Part shown: piece by piece, positions 43,675 through 53,038 of the stretch
Layout of the letters: each line of letters opens with the position of its first letter
Position numbering within the stretch: the stretch's first letter is position 1
NCBI RefSeq assembly: GCF_003544875.1
Contig: NZ_CP032094.1
Span: 1,240,001 to 1,304,000 of the forward strand
DNA: 64,000 bases
Reading direction: 5' to 3'
Source: Vibrio alfacsensis
Lineage (GTDB): Bacteria > Pseudomonadota > Gammaproteobacteria > Enterobacterales > Vibrionaceae
Notes under the pieces: model-generated
What the model was told of the DNA's origin: nothing
Databases searched by the model: none
Seen by the model: the letters and a program-made list of their open reading frames with translations, nothing else
Position numbers and translations under genes: made by a program

Positions 43675-44724
43675 ATGACAACGCTACCTACTACAATGAA
43701 AGGTGTTCTTTTGATGGGGCACGGCGGGCCTGAGATGTTAGAGTATCGCCAAGATATTCCCGTCCCTACCCCAAGAGACCATGAAGTGCTGATTCGTGTA
43801 TCCGCAGCCGGCGTGAACAACACCGACATCAACACTCGTATTGGTTGGTACTCAAAAGGCAACAACAACAGCGAAGATGCAAGTTGGGGTGGTAACGCTT
43901 TAAAACTTCCACGAATTCAAGGTGCTGACGTCTGTGGAGAAATTGTCGCTGTCGGTCGTATGGTGGATGAAAACCGCATTGGCGAGCGCGTGCTGATTGA
44001 ACCATGTCTAAGCAATGTGAATGGCGAGACCATCAATCCACCTTGGTACTACGGCTCAGAATGCGATGGTGGCTTTGCTGAATACACCGTGGTCTCAGCT
44101 AAGCACGCATATTCGCTAAATACGGATTTGACTGACGTTGAACTGGCGTCTTTCCCATGTTCGTACTCAACGGCAGAAAACATGCTGACTCGCTCTCGCG
44201 TTACTACAGGCGATCGTGTATTGATCTCTGGTGCTTCCGGCGGTGTCGGCTCCGCAGCAATTCAACTTGCCAAAGCACGCGGTGCTACTGTTATTGCTAT
44301 CACAAGTCCTAGCAAAAATGGACAAGTACTGAAGTTGGGCGCAGATGAAGTGGTGCCACGAAATGCCAATCTTATCGAAACACTAGGTGAGAACAGCGTT
44401 GATGTGGTGATTGATTTGGTCGCTGGCGACCAGTGGCCACAGTTTCTTGAGGTATTACGCCCGAAAGGCCGTTACGCGGTATCGGGTGCGATTGGCGGCG
44501 CAATGGTTGAGTTGGACGTCCGCACTCTGTACCTCAAAGACCTCAGCTTCTTTGGCTGTACGGTTCTGGAACCAGAAGTGTTCGGAAACTTGGTTCATCA
44601 TATTGAACAAGGCAACATCAAGCCATTAGTCGCACAGACGTTCCCACTTGAAGACATCAACCAAGCGCAAGCGGCATTCCAAGAGAAGGGGCACGTAGGC
44701 AAAATGGTCCTTACCGTGAAGTAA
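43675..44724 (+). CDS. medium-chain alcohol dehydrogenase / quinone reductase-like protein
   Basis: A 349-residue MDR-superfamily oxidoreductase. The N-terminal GroES-like domain (MKGVLLMGHGGPEMLEYRQDIPVP, VNNTDINTRIGWYS) and a Rossmann NADP domain (SGASGGVGSAAIQLAKARGATVIAI, about 178-202) are clear. It lacks the classical catalytic zinc Cys/His set, so it is closer to the zinc-independent quinone oxidoreductase or alkenal reductase branches. Two cysteines occur (DVCGE, EPCLS). It starts 2 bases after the TetR stop. The substrate is unknown. Confidence 0.87.
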   Translation: MTTLPTTMKGVLLMGHGGPEMLEYRQDIPVPTPRDHEVLIRVSAAGVNNTDINTRIGWYSKGNNNSEDASWGGNALKLPRIQGADVCGEIVAVGRMVDENRIGERVLIEPCLSNVNGETINPPWYYGSECDGGFAEYTVVSAKHAYSLNTDLTDVELASFPCSYSTAENMLTRSRVTTGDRVLISGASGGVGSAAIQLAKARGATVIAITSPSKNGQVLKLGADEVVPRNANLIETLGENSVDVVIDLVAGDQWPQFLEVLRPKGRYAVSGAIGGAMVELDVRTLYLKDLSFFGCTVLEPEVFGNLVHHIEQGNIKPLVAQTFPLEDINQAQAAFQEKGHVGKMVLTVK

Positions 44725-44769
44725 TTCCTATCTCTACATTAGGGTCTGTTGACCCTTATAGAACGTATT

Positions 44770-44808
44770 AAAAAGCCCCTCTGCAAGTTCATCGTAGAGG
44801 GGCTTTTT
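44770..44808. terminator. bidirectional terminator between dehydrogenase and GNAT genes
   Basis: AAAAAGCCCCTCT (44770-44782) pairs perfectly with AGAGGGGCTTTTT (44796-44808), a 13-bp stem with T runs on both strands for convergent genes. Confidence 0.9.
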
Positions 44809-44847
44809 CGTTCAGATTAGACTAATCAATTGCCGGAGCTTAATGGG

Positions 44848-45420
44848 TTACCAGTAAGCAGGATTATCCAAACCTTGTACGCAAGAGGATGAACCTTGGA
44901 TTGACGTCAATTCACCCGTCAGTGGTTGTGCTAACCAACCATGTGGATAGCTTAGAGTATGAGGGGCTTTGAACTGCGCCTCCGTCACTTGTTGGAAACC
45001 AACGCGCGAGTAGAAGTTAGGATCGCCGTAGGTAAACACCAACTCGATACCTTGCTGTTTCAAATGTTCAAGGCCAAAGTTGATCAGGGCTTGGCCTACA
45101 CCTTTACCTTGGCACTCTGTCAGTGTGGCCATTGGAGACAATAAGTAACCCACCTCACCATTCTCAAAGCGTAGCGGTGTAAATAACACGCCTGCAATCA
45201 AGCGTTCACCTTGTTTCGCAACAAAGCCTTTCAGTTCTTGCTCGGGTGTCGAGCTCAACAAATCGCCGACCAGTGCGCCAATGGTTTTGCCTTCTGCTTC
45301 ACCTTCAGAATCAGAAAAGGTTTGAGTAAACAAAGCGATCATCTCGCTACTCATGCCTCTCTCATATTGAGAAAGTGTGTAATTCGATTTTTGAATATTT
45401 TGATTGGTTGTTTCGTTCAT
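44848..45420 (-). CDS. GNAT-family N-acetyltransferase
   Basis: A 190-residue acetyl-CoA-dependent acetyltransferase of the YhbS-like kind. The acetyl-CoA loop is LTECQGKGVGQALINFGLEHL, followed by LVFTYGDPNFYSRVGFQ, the usual beta-5/alpha-4 region. ATG 45420 is chosen because the fold begins there and it lies just after the stop of the upstream MerR-methyltransferase gene (45428); the longer frame overlaps that gene. It is the second gene of a two-gene unit. The substrate is unknown, possibly a small amine or ribosomal protein. Confidence 0.85.
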   Translation of the reverse strand: MNETTNQNIQKSNYTLSQYERGMSSEMIALFTQTFSDSEGEAEGKTIGALVGDLLSSTPEQELKGFVAKQGERLIAGVLFTPLRFENGEVGYLLSPMATLTECQGKGVGQALINFGLEHLKQQGIELVFTYGDPNFYSRVGFQQVTEAQFKAPHTLSYPHGWLAQPLTGELTSIQGSSSCVQGLDNPAYW

Positions 45421-45427
45421 TTTTCTA

Positions 45428-46591
45428 TCAATCTTTTTGTAATATATACATCTGATACGCCACTTCATTACCACGACGTTTAACGATATCTAATTCTACT
45501 TGTATGTCTTTTAATGCTTGTGATTCTGGCATCTCAACTTTCAAGCTTTGCACACGTTCATCTAGCGGGACGTAGTAGTTATCCCATGCCTGTTGGCTAA
45601 TTGGAAACGTCTCTAGAACTCGGTAACCCGCCGCTTTTGCCTGCGCAATCCGCTTCTCGACACTGCCAATATCTGGGTACTCTTTCTGCCAAAATGCCAC
45701 CGTATCTTCGTTTGGTGCGTCAGTGTTCCAAACCAAATCACTGACAACCAAAATACCGTCGTCTGCCAGTAATGGTCGCCACGCTTTGAATGCATTCTCA
45801 ACGCCCATGATGTAAGCACTGCCTTCTGCCCAAATCAGATTGTTCGTCCCATCAGCAAATGGCAGTTCTGTCATGCTCGCACACACCGTGGTGATATTGT
45901 CACTTAAGCCAAGAGCCTGAGCTTTACCTTGCAAGCGTTGTAAAGACGGTTCGTCGTTATCGACCGCAGTAACGTGTGCATGTTTTGCCAAAGTACGAGT
46001 CGCAATACCCTGCCCGCAGCCGATTTCCAATATTTCACCAGGTTGAGTTGGTAATAGGCTTAACGTTTTCAACGTATCTTGCTCTGAACCTGGGCCCCAA
46101 AATTCCAATGTTTCAAATACACGGAAGAAGTCTGCCATGTAATCATCGTGAGTATTCATATCTTTTGATAACCAGCGTAAGTGAAGGGCCTCTTTCTCGC
46201 TAAAACCTTGCGTCATCAGCCATTTTAAGTGCGCATCTGGTGCGACTTCATCCAATGATTCATGCCATTCGGTTAACGGAGTTTCGCCTAGCAACGCAGC
46301 CAACAACTGACGAGACTTCTGCTTTTGTTCAATCTCTTCATCAAGTTGCTTGAGCCGTTCCAACATCAATTCACGGTCTACTTTGGCTTCTAAACATGCT
46401 TTGCATTCTTTGAGCGTCAGTCCACCGCTTTGCAATTGCTGGATCAAGCGTAAGCGTTGTAAGTCTGCATCACTATAAGCGCGGTAGCCATTGCTTAACC
46501 GATGCCCTTTAATGAGTTCAATCTTCTCGTAATAGAGCAATGTAGTGCGAGACAAGCCTAGCATCTCTGCCAGTTCCGATATCCGATACAT
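45428..46591 (-). CDS. MerR-type regulator fused to a SAM-dependent methyltransferase
   Basis: A 387-residue fusion. Residues 1-70 are a MerR winged helix (YRISELAEMLGLSRTTLLYYEKIELI, NGYRAYSDADLQRLRLIQQL), followed by the dimerising coiled coil (about 72-100). A linker leads to a class I methyltransferase (about 180-300) with the S-adenosylmethionine motif EIGCGQG (189-195) and the acidic loop VTAVDNDEPS. The HTH is full and the methyltransferase motifs look intact, so both halves may work. It is followed 8 bases later by a GNAT gene. A regulator that also methylates a small molecule or its own ligand is an inference. Confidence 0.87.
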   Translation of the reverse strand: MYRISELAEMLGLSRTTLLYYEKIELIKGHRLSNGYRAYSDADLQRLRLIQQLQSGGLTLKECKACLEAKVDRELMLERLKQLDEEIEQKQKSRQLLAALLGETPLTEWHESLDEVAPDAHLKWLMTQGFSEKEALHLRWLSKDMNTHDDYMADFFRVFETLEFWGPGSEQDTLKTLSLLPTQPGEILEIGCGQGIATRTLAKHAHVTAVDNDEPSLQRLQGKAQALGLSDNITTVCASMTELPFADGTNNLIWAEGSAYIMGVENAFKAWRPLLADDGILVVSDLVWNTDAPNEDTVAFWQKEYPDIGSVEKRIAQAKAAGYRVLETFPISQQAWDNYYVPLDERVQSLKVEMPESQALKDIQVELDIVKRRGNEVAYQMYILQKD

Positions 46592-46674
46592 GTAATTTTC
46601 CTCAGCGCTTATGAAAGCATCTTAAACTGTAGAGCTATAGACAGGTCAACTTTAATTTGAAAAAGGTTCAAAAC

Positions 46675-46710
46675 AAAACGCCCACAATACTTACGTATTA
46701 CGGGCGTTTT
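46675..46710 (-). terminator. NUDIX gene terminator
   Basis: AAAACGCCC (46675-46683) pairs with GGGCGTTTT (46702-46710). On the minus strand a T run follows, downstream of the NUDIX stop at 46738. Confidence 0.75.
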
Positions 46711-46737
46711 ATATTTTGTCAGCGATTTAGAAAAGAA

Positions 46738-47136
46738 CTAATTCACTAGACCTTGTTTAACCAACTGAGGGAACACATTATTACGGAAAATCGTGCTAAT
46801 CGAGATGTTGTCTACGTTTGAAGAATCCACCCATTGACACTCTTCGATTTCATTGCTGGCAACCACCTCGCCGGCATAAGCGTTGACAAAAAATACGTCC
46901 ATGATCAGAGTTACATCAACTTTGTCGTGAGCGGGTGCTTCAAATCGGCCAAATAACGTAAGATCATTGAGCGTTACTTGAATACCTACTTCTTCCAATA
47001 ACTCGCGACATAACGCTTGCTCAGGAGTTTCGGCACTGTCCAACTTCCCTCCTGGTGCGTAGAATGTGTCTTTCCCTTTCGAGCGCAATACTAATAGCGC
47101 GCCATCTTTAACAATAATTCCCGCTGACTTATGCAT
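46738..47136 (-). CDS. NUDIX hydrolase
   Basis: A 132-residue NUDIX pyrophosphohydrolase. The NUDIX box is visible as GGKLDSAETPEQALCRELLEEVGI (GX5EX7REUXEEXGU pattern). It cleaves nucleoside diphosphate-linked compounds such as oxidised nucleotides; the specific substrate cannot be read from the sequence. ATG 47136 follows a GGGGGG ribosome site by five bases and is preferred to the in-frame ATG at 47154. It stands alone. Confidence 0.88.
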   Translation of the reverse strand: MHKSAGIIVKDGALLVLRSKGKDTFYAPGGKLDSAETPEQALCRELLEEVGIQVTLNDLTLFGRFEAPAHDKVDVTLIMDVFFVNAYAGEVVASNEIEECQWVDSSNVDNISISTIFRNNVFPQLVKQGLVN

Positions 47137-47230
47137 ATAAGCCCCCCAATACACGACTGAAAATAAAACGCATTCTACACCCGAGTCATAAATCTCATTA
47201 CAATTCTTTTAAATACGGAAGATACGCAAA

Positions 47231-47251
47231 ACGCAGCCCAATAAGCTGCGT
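47231..47251 (-). terminator. prolyl oligopeptidase terminator
   Basis: ACGCAGC (47231-47237) pairs with GCTGCGT (47245-47251). The minus strand continues with TTTTGC, 60 bases past the stop of the peptidase gene. Confidence 0.65.
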
Positions 47252-47311
47252 CTTGATTTCAGTATCTTATAAGGCTTAAGTGACTAACAGTTCACTTAGA
47301 ACCCCTTTCGC

Positions 47312-49468
47312 TTACAGCTTTTCAACACCCATATTAAAGAGGGTAAAGCTGTAAATATCCGCGTTTTTCTCGATGACCTTGCTGGTTGGTGTGCCTGCAC
47401 CATGGCCTGCGTTGGTTTCGATTCGAATCAAAGTTGGGTTCGTACCCGCTTGTTTAGACTGTAACTCAGCCGCAAATTTGTAAGAGTGCGCTGGTACCAC
47501 GCGGTCATCATGATCCCCGGTTGTGACCATAGTTGCTGGATACTTAACACCGGCTTTGACGTTGTGTACTGGCGAGTAACCTTTGAGGTAATCGAACATC
47601 TCTTTACTTTGTTCTGCTGTACCGTAGTCATAAGCCCAGCCCGCTCCTGCCGTAAAGGTGTGGTAGCGAAGCATATCCAATACACCCACTGCTGGCAGTG
47701 CCACTTTGAACAACTCAGGGCGCTGCGTCATAACCGCACCAACAAGTAAGCCGCCGTTTGAGCCACCGTTAATCGCAAGCTTGTCTGACGAGGTGTAGTC
47801 TTGGTCAATAAGGAACTCAGCTCCGGCAATAAAGTCATCAAACGAGTTTTGCTTCTCTAACTTAGTGCCAGCATTGTGCCACTCTTTACCGTACTCACCA
47901 CCACCACGGATGTTCGCAACAGCGTAGATTCCGCCCATTTCCAACCATGCCGCTCTGCTTGGACTGAAGTAAGGCGTCAGGCTGATATTGAAACCACCGT
48001 AACCATACAAGATCGTTGGCGCACTGCCATCCATCGGTGTGCCTTGCTTGTAAGTGATGATCATTGGAATCTTGGTGCCGTCTTTCGACTTGTAGAACAC
48101 CTGACGGGATTCAAATTGTGCCGGATCGAATGGTGCGTTCGATTTGTGGTAAACCTCGCTGTCACCCTCTTTGATATCTAGGCGATAGGTCGTGCTTGGC
48201 GTCTTGTAGTTGGTGAAAGAATAGTAGACTTCAACATCTTCTTTCTTACCCCAAAAGCCGTAAGCACTGCCGATGTCTGGCAGCTTGATTTCACGAATGA
48301 ACTTACCGTCCATGTCGTATTGTTTGACCATCGAAAGGGCATCAACAATGTAGCTTGCGAACAGGTAGCCGCCCGCGGTTGATGGGCTAAGCACGTTGTC
48401 AGTTTCAGGTATTAAATCTTTCCAATTCTTCGGCTCAGGGTTACTCGCATCCACCGTCACCACTCGTTTGTTTGGCGCATCTAGGTTGGTAACCAAATAC
48501 AGCTTGGTGCCTTTGCTATCAATCACCCAAGTATCAGAATTGGTGTCATCCAAAATGGTTTGCAGTGGACTGTCTGGCTTGGTCAAATCTTTGAAGAACA
48601 GCTTATTGCCAGACGTTGAAGTGCTTGCCGAAATAAATAGGTAACGTTGGTCGTCCGAAGTGTAACCGCGAACGTATCGGTGCTTCTCAGTATCTGTACC
48701 ACCGAAGATAAGCTTGTCTTCACTCTGCTTAGTGCCTAGCTCGTGGTAGTAAAGCTTGTGTTGGTCGGTTTTTGCCGAAAGCTCGCTGCCTTCTGGCTTG
48801 TCGTAACTTGAGTAGTAGAAACCTTTGTTCCCCAGCCAATTTACGCCGCTGAACTTAATATCCACTAGCGTCTCACCAACAGGCTTTTTGGTTTCGGCAT
48901 CAAGCACAATCACTTTGCACCAGTCGCTACCGCCCTCTGAAATGCTGTAAGCGACTAAAGAACCATCTTTGGTGAAGCTCACATTCGCCAACGAGGTCGT
49001 GCCATCTTCGCTAAAGGTATTTGGATCGAGGAAGACTTCAGGCTCGCCATCGTCAAGTTGGCGATAAAGCACATCTTGATTTTGCAAACCGTCGTTCTTG
49101 TAGAAATAGGTGTATTTGCCTTCTTTGAATGGACGCCCTAACTTCTCGTAATCCATCAACTGAGTTAAGCGTTCTTCAATCTGGTGACGATATGGAATTT
49201 GCGCCAAGTAATCGAACGTGACTTGGTTTTGCACTTTCACCCAATCTGCAGTTTCTTTACTGCGGTCGTCTTCTAACCAGCGATATGGGTCACTGACTTT
49301 GGTACCAAAATACTCATCCACCACATCGACTTTCTTTGTCGTTGGGTATTTCACCGCCATTTTGTGTACGTGTTCAACAAACTCCAGTGTTGAGTCTTCG
49401 GCATAAGCACTCGGCAATATGCCAGTCATCGCGAGCGCAGTCACCAGTGCTAAGGTTTTCTTTTTCAT
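47312..49468 (-). CDS. prolyl oligopeptidase (S9A), exported
   Basis: A 718-residue serine peptidase cutting short peptides after proline. A signal peptide (1-23, cut near PSAYA) sends it to the periplasm. The seven-bladed propeller (about 70-430) is followed by the alpha/beta hydrolase domain. The nucleophile is Ser570 in NGGSNGGLL, the acid is in DHDDRVVP, and the histidine is His689 in NAGHGAG. The RGGGEYG loop is typical of the S9A group. It stands alone with its own terminator. Confidence 0.92.
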   Translation of the reverse strand: MKKKTLALVTALAMTGILPSAYAEDSTLEFVEHVHKMAVKYPTTKKVDVVDEYFGTKVSDPYRWLEDDRSKETADWVKVQNQVTFDYLAQIPYRHQIEERLTQLMDYEKLGRPFKEGKYTYFYKNDGLQNQDVLYRQLDDGEPEVFLDPNTFSEDGTTSLANVSFTKDGSLVAYSISEGGSDWCKVIVLDAETKKPVGETLVDIKFSGVNWLGNKGFYYSSYDKPEGSELSAKTDQHKLYYHELGTKQSEDKLIFGGTDTEKHRYVRGYTSDDQRYLFISASTSTSGNKLFFKDLTKPDSPLQTILDDTNSDTWVIDSKGTKLYLVTNLDAPNKRVVTVDASNPEPKNWKDLIPETDNVLSPSTAGGYLFASYIVDALSMVKQYDMDGKFIREIKLPDIGSAYGFWGKKEDVEVYYSFTNYKTPSTTYRLDIKEGDSEVYHKSNAPFDPAQFESRQVFYKSKDGTKIPMIITYKQGTPMDGSAPTILYGYGGFNISLTPYFSPSRAAWLEMGGIYAVANIRGGGEYGKEWHNAGTKLEKQNSFDDFIAGAEFLIDQDYTSSDKLAINGGSNGGLLVGAVMTQRPELFKVALPAVGVLDMLRYHTFTAGAGWAYDYGTAEQSKEMFDYLKGYSPVHNVKAGVKYPATMVTTGDHDDRVVPAHSYKFAAELQSKQAGTNPTLIRIETNAGHGAGTPTSKVIEKNADIYSFTLFNMGVEKL

Positions 49469-49638
49469 AGACTTCCTTTTCTGTTCTTGTTTTATGTAAT
49501 GCTCCGAGTATCTTACCTATATCCGACCTATGAATCTAATTCTCTCCACCCTCTTCGCACAATGTCGCCTTGAAAGTGAACTAAAATCCATCGATCGCCG
49601 TAATAGCCCAAGAGTGAAAACACCAATGGGAAACGGCT

Positions 49639-49890
49639 ATGAATCTATTGATTGAATCGGTCGAGGGCGGTATCTACCTCGCTTACAACGTAGAAAACCA
49701 AACAAGATCAATCATCTTGAATGAGAAAAAAAGTCCGCTGACATTCGCGAGCCTTTGCGAAGCAAGAGATCATTTTCGAGGAGAGGGCTATTCCTCAGCA
49801 AAGTTAGTTCATCTCAATGCATCTGATGAAATGTGTGGCGAAAGAATACGTTGTGACATGCCCTTAGAGATTGAATTGAGCTGGTACTAG
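49639..49890 (+). CDS. DUF6482-like small protein
   Basis: An 83-residue protein whose pattern (a beta-rich start NLLIESVEGGIYLAY, the SLCEARDHFR helix, and the ending DEMCGERI) recalls DUF6482 proteins of Vibrio and Pseudomonas. The function of that family is unknown. No signal peptide or membrane segment is seen. It lies upstream of a Usp gene with a 149-base gap. The ribosome site is weak. Confidence 0.6.
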   Translation: MNLLIESVEGGIYLAYNVENQTRSIILNEKKSPLTFASLCEARDHFRGEGYSSAKLVHLNASDEMCGERIRCDMPLEIELSWY

Positions 49891-50039
49891 GGCGTTTTTT
49901 AGCTACTGCAACTGCCTTTCTGCATAAGTTCAGATAGAAAATTGCGAAAACTTTGAACGATTTCGGGATCTTATCGGCAACTTTTTTTGAGCTCTCATAC
50001 TATGCTTAAAGTAACGATAACAGACATGAGAGCGTGGTT

Positions 50040-50465
50040 ATGAAATACAAACATATCCTTGTCGCACTAGAACTATCTGATGAAAGCACAGTGCTAATCG
50101 ATAGAGCGGTTTCAATGGCAAATTATCTCGGTTCGGAGATTTCTTTTATACACATCGACGGCACTCATGGCGAAATCTATCCTGAGCTTGTTGACCTAGT
50201 CAAAGAACCAAGCAGCCGGCCATTGAATGAACATTCCATGGAGAGCTTGAGAAGTTTTGGTGACTATATCGATCATCCACTCAAACGATTTTTCGTTGGT
50301 ACGGGTGATCTTGCTGACAAACTCGATGTCACCATCAAAGAGGAAGAAGTCGATTTATTGATCTGTGGTCACCATCAAGACTTCTGGAGCAAAATCATTT
50401 CTTATTCAAGACATCTAATCAATAAGTGTCCCGTGGACATCTTAGTGGTACCGATTCGGGACTAA
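50040..50465 (+). CDS. universal stress protein (UspA family)
   Basis: A 141-residue cytoplasmic stress protein of the Usp fold. MKYKHILVALELSDES at the N-terminus and the C-terminal LLICGHHQDFWSKIISYSRHLINKCPVDILVVPI match UspA proteins. The ATP-type loop GHxxxxxxxG S is altered, which is common in the non-ATP UspA branch. ATG 50040 is preferred; a GTG at 50034 is also in frame. A terminator follows at 50492. Confidence 0.88.
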   Translation: MKYKHILVALELSDESTVLIDRAVSMANYLGSEISFIHIDGTHGEIYPELVDLVKEPSSRPLNEHSMESLRSFGDYIDHPLKRFFVGTGDLADKLDVTIKEEEVDLLICGHHQDFWSKIISYSRHLINKCPVDILVVPIRD

Positions 50466-50491
50466 TCTCTGACGAAGAGCAAATTTTTGGG

Positions 50492-50519
50492 CCGCCATTG
50501 TCTTATAAATGGCGGTTTA
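50492..50519 (+). terminator. Usp gene terminator
   Basis: CCGCCATT (50492-50499) pairs with AATGGCGG (50508-50515), then TTTATATTT. Confidence 0.75.
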
Positions 50520-50749
50520 TATTTTATATAAGCCTCTCCTATCCCATAGTAACAACTACCCTAAAATCGATATAATCAATTGTTAAAAATGGTTTTATAC
50601 CAATAACATACTTACATATCATTGGTGTTTTTAAGTCTTTTATATCACTTTCGATTCATTTCTTACTTACAACAAATATAAGCGTAGATTAATAGATACT
50701 TGACGCATATAATGCGCGCCAAAATTATACCCATAGGGAATTATAAATA

Positions 50750-50946
50750 ATGGCTAGGTCTATTTTACTTTCAACTATTCTTGTTTTTCACCATCCCTGC
50801 TTGCAGAGACATTTTCACCTAAAGTCGTCTGTTTAGATAAAAATGAAGCCTTTCTTGGTTGGATGACTCTCGCTGAGTGCGAACAACAAAAAGGCTTAGC
50901 GCCAGCACAAATATCTCAGACTAAGGGGCAAAATGCAGATAAATGA
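50750..50946 (+). pseudogene. small exported-protein gene overlapping rfaH, broken by one base in a T run
   Basis: ATG 50750 starts a hydrophobic signal-like segment (MARSILLSTILVF) that runs out of frame at a T5 run (50784-50788). Adding one T makes a 65-residue protein: a signal peptide with a cleavage site near SLLAE, then a small domain with two cysteines (VVCLDKNEAFLGWMT and AECEQQKGL) and a Gln/Lys-rich tail. The restored stop TGA (50944-50946) overlaps the rfaH ATG as ATGA, which argues that this was a real coupled gene. AGGGA lies upstream. It may be a pseudogene, a slippage-switched gene or a sequencing undercall. I do not recognise the family. Confidence 0.7.
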
Positions 50947-51434
50947 AAAGTTGGTATTTACTCTACTGCAAGCGAAATGAGCAAAACCGTGCCTTTCAGC
51001 ACCTAACGAACCAAAACCTTGAATGCTTTTATCCAACCATTAAAGTGGAGAAAGTCATACGATCAAAGTTACAACATATTGAAGAACCAATGTTTCCGTC
51101 TTATATGTTTGTTAATTTTGATTATCTACAAGGTCCGAGTTTCACGAGCATTCGCTCAACTCGAGGGGTCGTTGATTTTGTCCGTGTTGGCGCACAACCA
51201 AAAGAAGTGCCCAGTAGCTTAATCGATGAGATGAGATCACTTGATATGAGCAATGTGGGGCGTTCATCTTTGCCATCAAAAGGTGATCGAATTTACGTTA
51301 AGTCCGGAAAATTTGCCGATGTTGAAGCCATCTTCCAAGAATGGGATGGTGAAAAACGTTCAATCATGCTGGTAAAAATGCTGTCTCAGTACATTCCGGT
51401 CAGCATTGACAATCACGATCTTGCATTCAACTAA
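50943..51434 (+). CDS. rfaH: transcription antiterminator RfaH
   Basis: A 163-residue NusG paralogue that binds RNA polymerase at ops sites and lets it read long envelope-polysaccharide operons. The N-terminal NGN domain (1-100; MKSWYLLYCKRNEQNRAFQHL, FPSYMFVNFD, TRGVVDFVRVGAQPKEVP) and the C-terminal KOW domain (about 108-160; KSGKFADVEAIFQEWDGEKRSIMLVKML) match E. coli RfaH. Its ATG overlaps the stop of the (restored) small gene upstream. A bidirectional terminator follows. Confidence 0.93.
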   Translation: MKSWYLLYCKRNEQNRAFQHLTNQNLECFYPTIKVEKVIRSKLQHIEEPMFPSYMFVNFDYLQGPSFTSIRSTRGVVDFVRVGAQPKEVPSSLIDEMRSLDMSNVGRSSLPSKGDRIYVKSGKFADVEAIFQEWDGEKRSIMLVKMLSQYIPVSIDNHDLAFN

Positions 51435-51440
51435 ATATCA

Positions 51441-51475
51441 ACAGAAAGTCGCCTAACAATAAGGCGACTTTCTGT
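51441..51475. terminator. bidirectional terminator after rfaH
   Basis: ACAGAAAGTCGCCT (51441-51454) pairs perfectly with AGGCGACTTTCTGT (51462-51475). It lies between converging rfaH and the yeaR-like gene. Confidence 0.8.
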
Positions 51476-51498
51476 CTTCATGGGCGTTGATTTAATTA

Positions 51499-51837
51499 TC
51501 ACGCTTTCGCGTGGAACATCACTTGCCCACTCTTGTCTTTATTCGACCAGAAATTGATGTTGAACTGAGCATCATCACTCATCTCAATACGGTGCCAGTA
51601 CTGCGGTGGGCTGGTAGCAAACTGGCCTGCATTAATCACCACCATCACTTCTGCTTCTTTGGCATTTTCATCAGCAAAGCCGTAGTAAGTCACTTGCCCT
51701 TCCATGACGCACAGCTGCCCAAACACCCCCTCAGCAGTATTGTGATGAGTCAGTAGCGCTGGTGGCACATTGTCTTTAGTGAAGAAAGGCGTTGAACGTT
51801 GAACAGTCCAGTCTTTAGGAATTCGTAGATGCGACAT
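51499..51837 (-). CDS. YeaR-like cupin protein (DUF1971 / TehB-like)
   Basis: A 112-residue cupin-like protein close to E. coli YeaR, whose gene is induced by nitrate and nitric oxide. Shared blocks are RSTPFFTKDNVP at the start and VINAGQFATSPPQYWHRIEM with the metal-type His. It is the last gene after norW on the same strand (42-base gap), so it probably belongs to the nitric-oxide operon here. The biochemical role is unknown. This context fits its induction pattern in E. coli. Confidence 0.85.
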   Translation of the reverse strand: MSHLRIPKDWTVQRSTPFFTKDNVPPALLTHHNTAEGVFGQLCVMEGQVTYYGFADENAKEAEVMVVINAGQFATSPPQYWHRIEMSDDAQFNINFWSNKDKSGQVMFHAKA

Positions 51838-51879
51838 AGTGATACCCTCTCTAATTACAATTCTTTTCGTTTAAATCGG

Positions 51880-53028
51880 TTAAGCCTGACCGACTTGAGA
51901 CAACTCTCGAAGTAGTGGAAATGCTTGCGTAACTTGTTCTCCCGTCACGACAAATCCCACGAGTCGACTATTTTTATCTTCTGCTTTCGCGGCAATGCCA
52001 GTTTGGGAAATCTGCACGCTCCAATTCGTCACCGAACTAAAATCGCCCGCCAATTGAATTGGGTAGCTCGGCGTTTTCACCTTTACCATCATAGGCGGTA
52101 GCTTCAACTCTGCTTCTTGCCCCAGTAGCTGTTTGCCTAACACATTGGCACTTAGCACGATCGGTTGGAGATAAGGCATCATGCGACCTTGGTTCTCAGC
52201 ACAATCGCCTAATGCAAACACATCGGCTGCTGATGTCTGTAATCGAGCATCCACCTCGATGCCTTTATTCACGCTCACCCCACAAGCCTTTGCTAACCAC
52301 GTGTTAGCACGTAAACCCGCCGCTGAAATCACTACATCGGCTTCGATTGCTTCACCATTGCTCAAGCTTGCCACTAGCGAATCATCTGAGTGATTAATCG
52401 CAGCAACTCTAGTCTCCAAGGCAAGTTGAATACCTTGCTGCTTAAGTTGGTTCTCCAGCGGCAATGCGACGAATTCAGGAATCAAGTTAGCGAGCAAACG
52501 GGGATTTGGCTCAACCACCGTGACCGCTTTACCAGTCGTTGCGAGATCCATGGCGATCTCGACGCCAATCAAACCACCACCCATCACTAGAATTCGTTTC
52601 GCTCTGCTGATTTGCTCTTCCGCTAATTGATATTCTTGTAGCGAGTTTAGCGTTATCACCTCAGGTGCTGCCTCCCCAGATATTGGTGGCACAAAGGTTT
52701 TCGCACCTGTCGCAAACACCAATTTGGAGTATGGATAGGTTTGGCCGTTGGCTACCACTTGCTGAGCTTGCACGTCGACATGCTCAATCATGGTATGGGC
52801 GAGCAGTTCGATGTTGTGTTCCTGTGCAAACGCCTCACCACTTTTAACTACCAAATCTTGGGCCGTTTGTTTGTTACTGAATACATGACTCAAATCGGGC
52901 TTGTTGTATTCCGCGCCATCATCAGCAGTAAACACTTGCAGCGGAATATGTGCGTCCAATCGACGCACTGTTTTCACCAATTGGTAAGCCGCAAAGCCGC
53001 TACCAATAATCACAATAGGTGCTTGCAT
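51880..53028 (-). CDS. norW: nitric oxide reductase FlRd-NAD(+) reductase NorW
   Basis: A 382-residue FAD protein that passes electrons from NADH to the rubredoxin domain of NorV. It has an N-terminal FAD fold (APIVIIGSGFAAYQLVKTVRRLD), a second dinucleotide fold (RILVMGGGLIGVEIAMDL) and the FAD contact VFALGDCAE. ATG 53028 follows a GGGGG ribosome site and is 10 bases past norV; longer in-frame starts overlap norV and are rejected. It makes an operon with norV and the yeaR-like gene. Confidence 0.93.
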   Translation of the reverse strand: MQAPIVIIGSGFAAYQLVKTVRRLDAHIPLQVFTADDGAEYNKPDLSHVFSNKQTAQDLVVKSGEAFAQEHNIELLAHTMIEHVDVQAQQVVANGQTYPYSKLVFATGAKTFVPPISGEAAPEVITLNSLQEYQLAEEQISRAKRILVMGGGLIGVEIAMDLATTGKAVTVVEPNPRLLANLIPEFVALPLENQLKQQGIQLALETRVAAINHSDDSLVASLSNGEAIEADVVISAAGLRANTWLAKACGVSVNKGIEVDARLQTSAADVFALGDCAENQGRMMPYLQPIVLSANVLGKQLLGQEAELKLPPMMVKVKTPSYPIQLAGDFSSVTNWSVQISQTGIAAKAEDKNSRLVGFVVTGEQVTQAFPLLRELSQVGQA

Positions 53029-53038
53029 ATTCGCCCCC

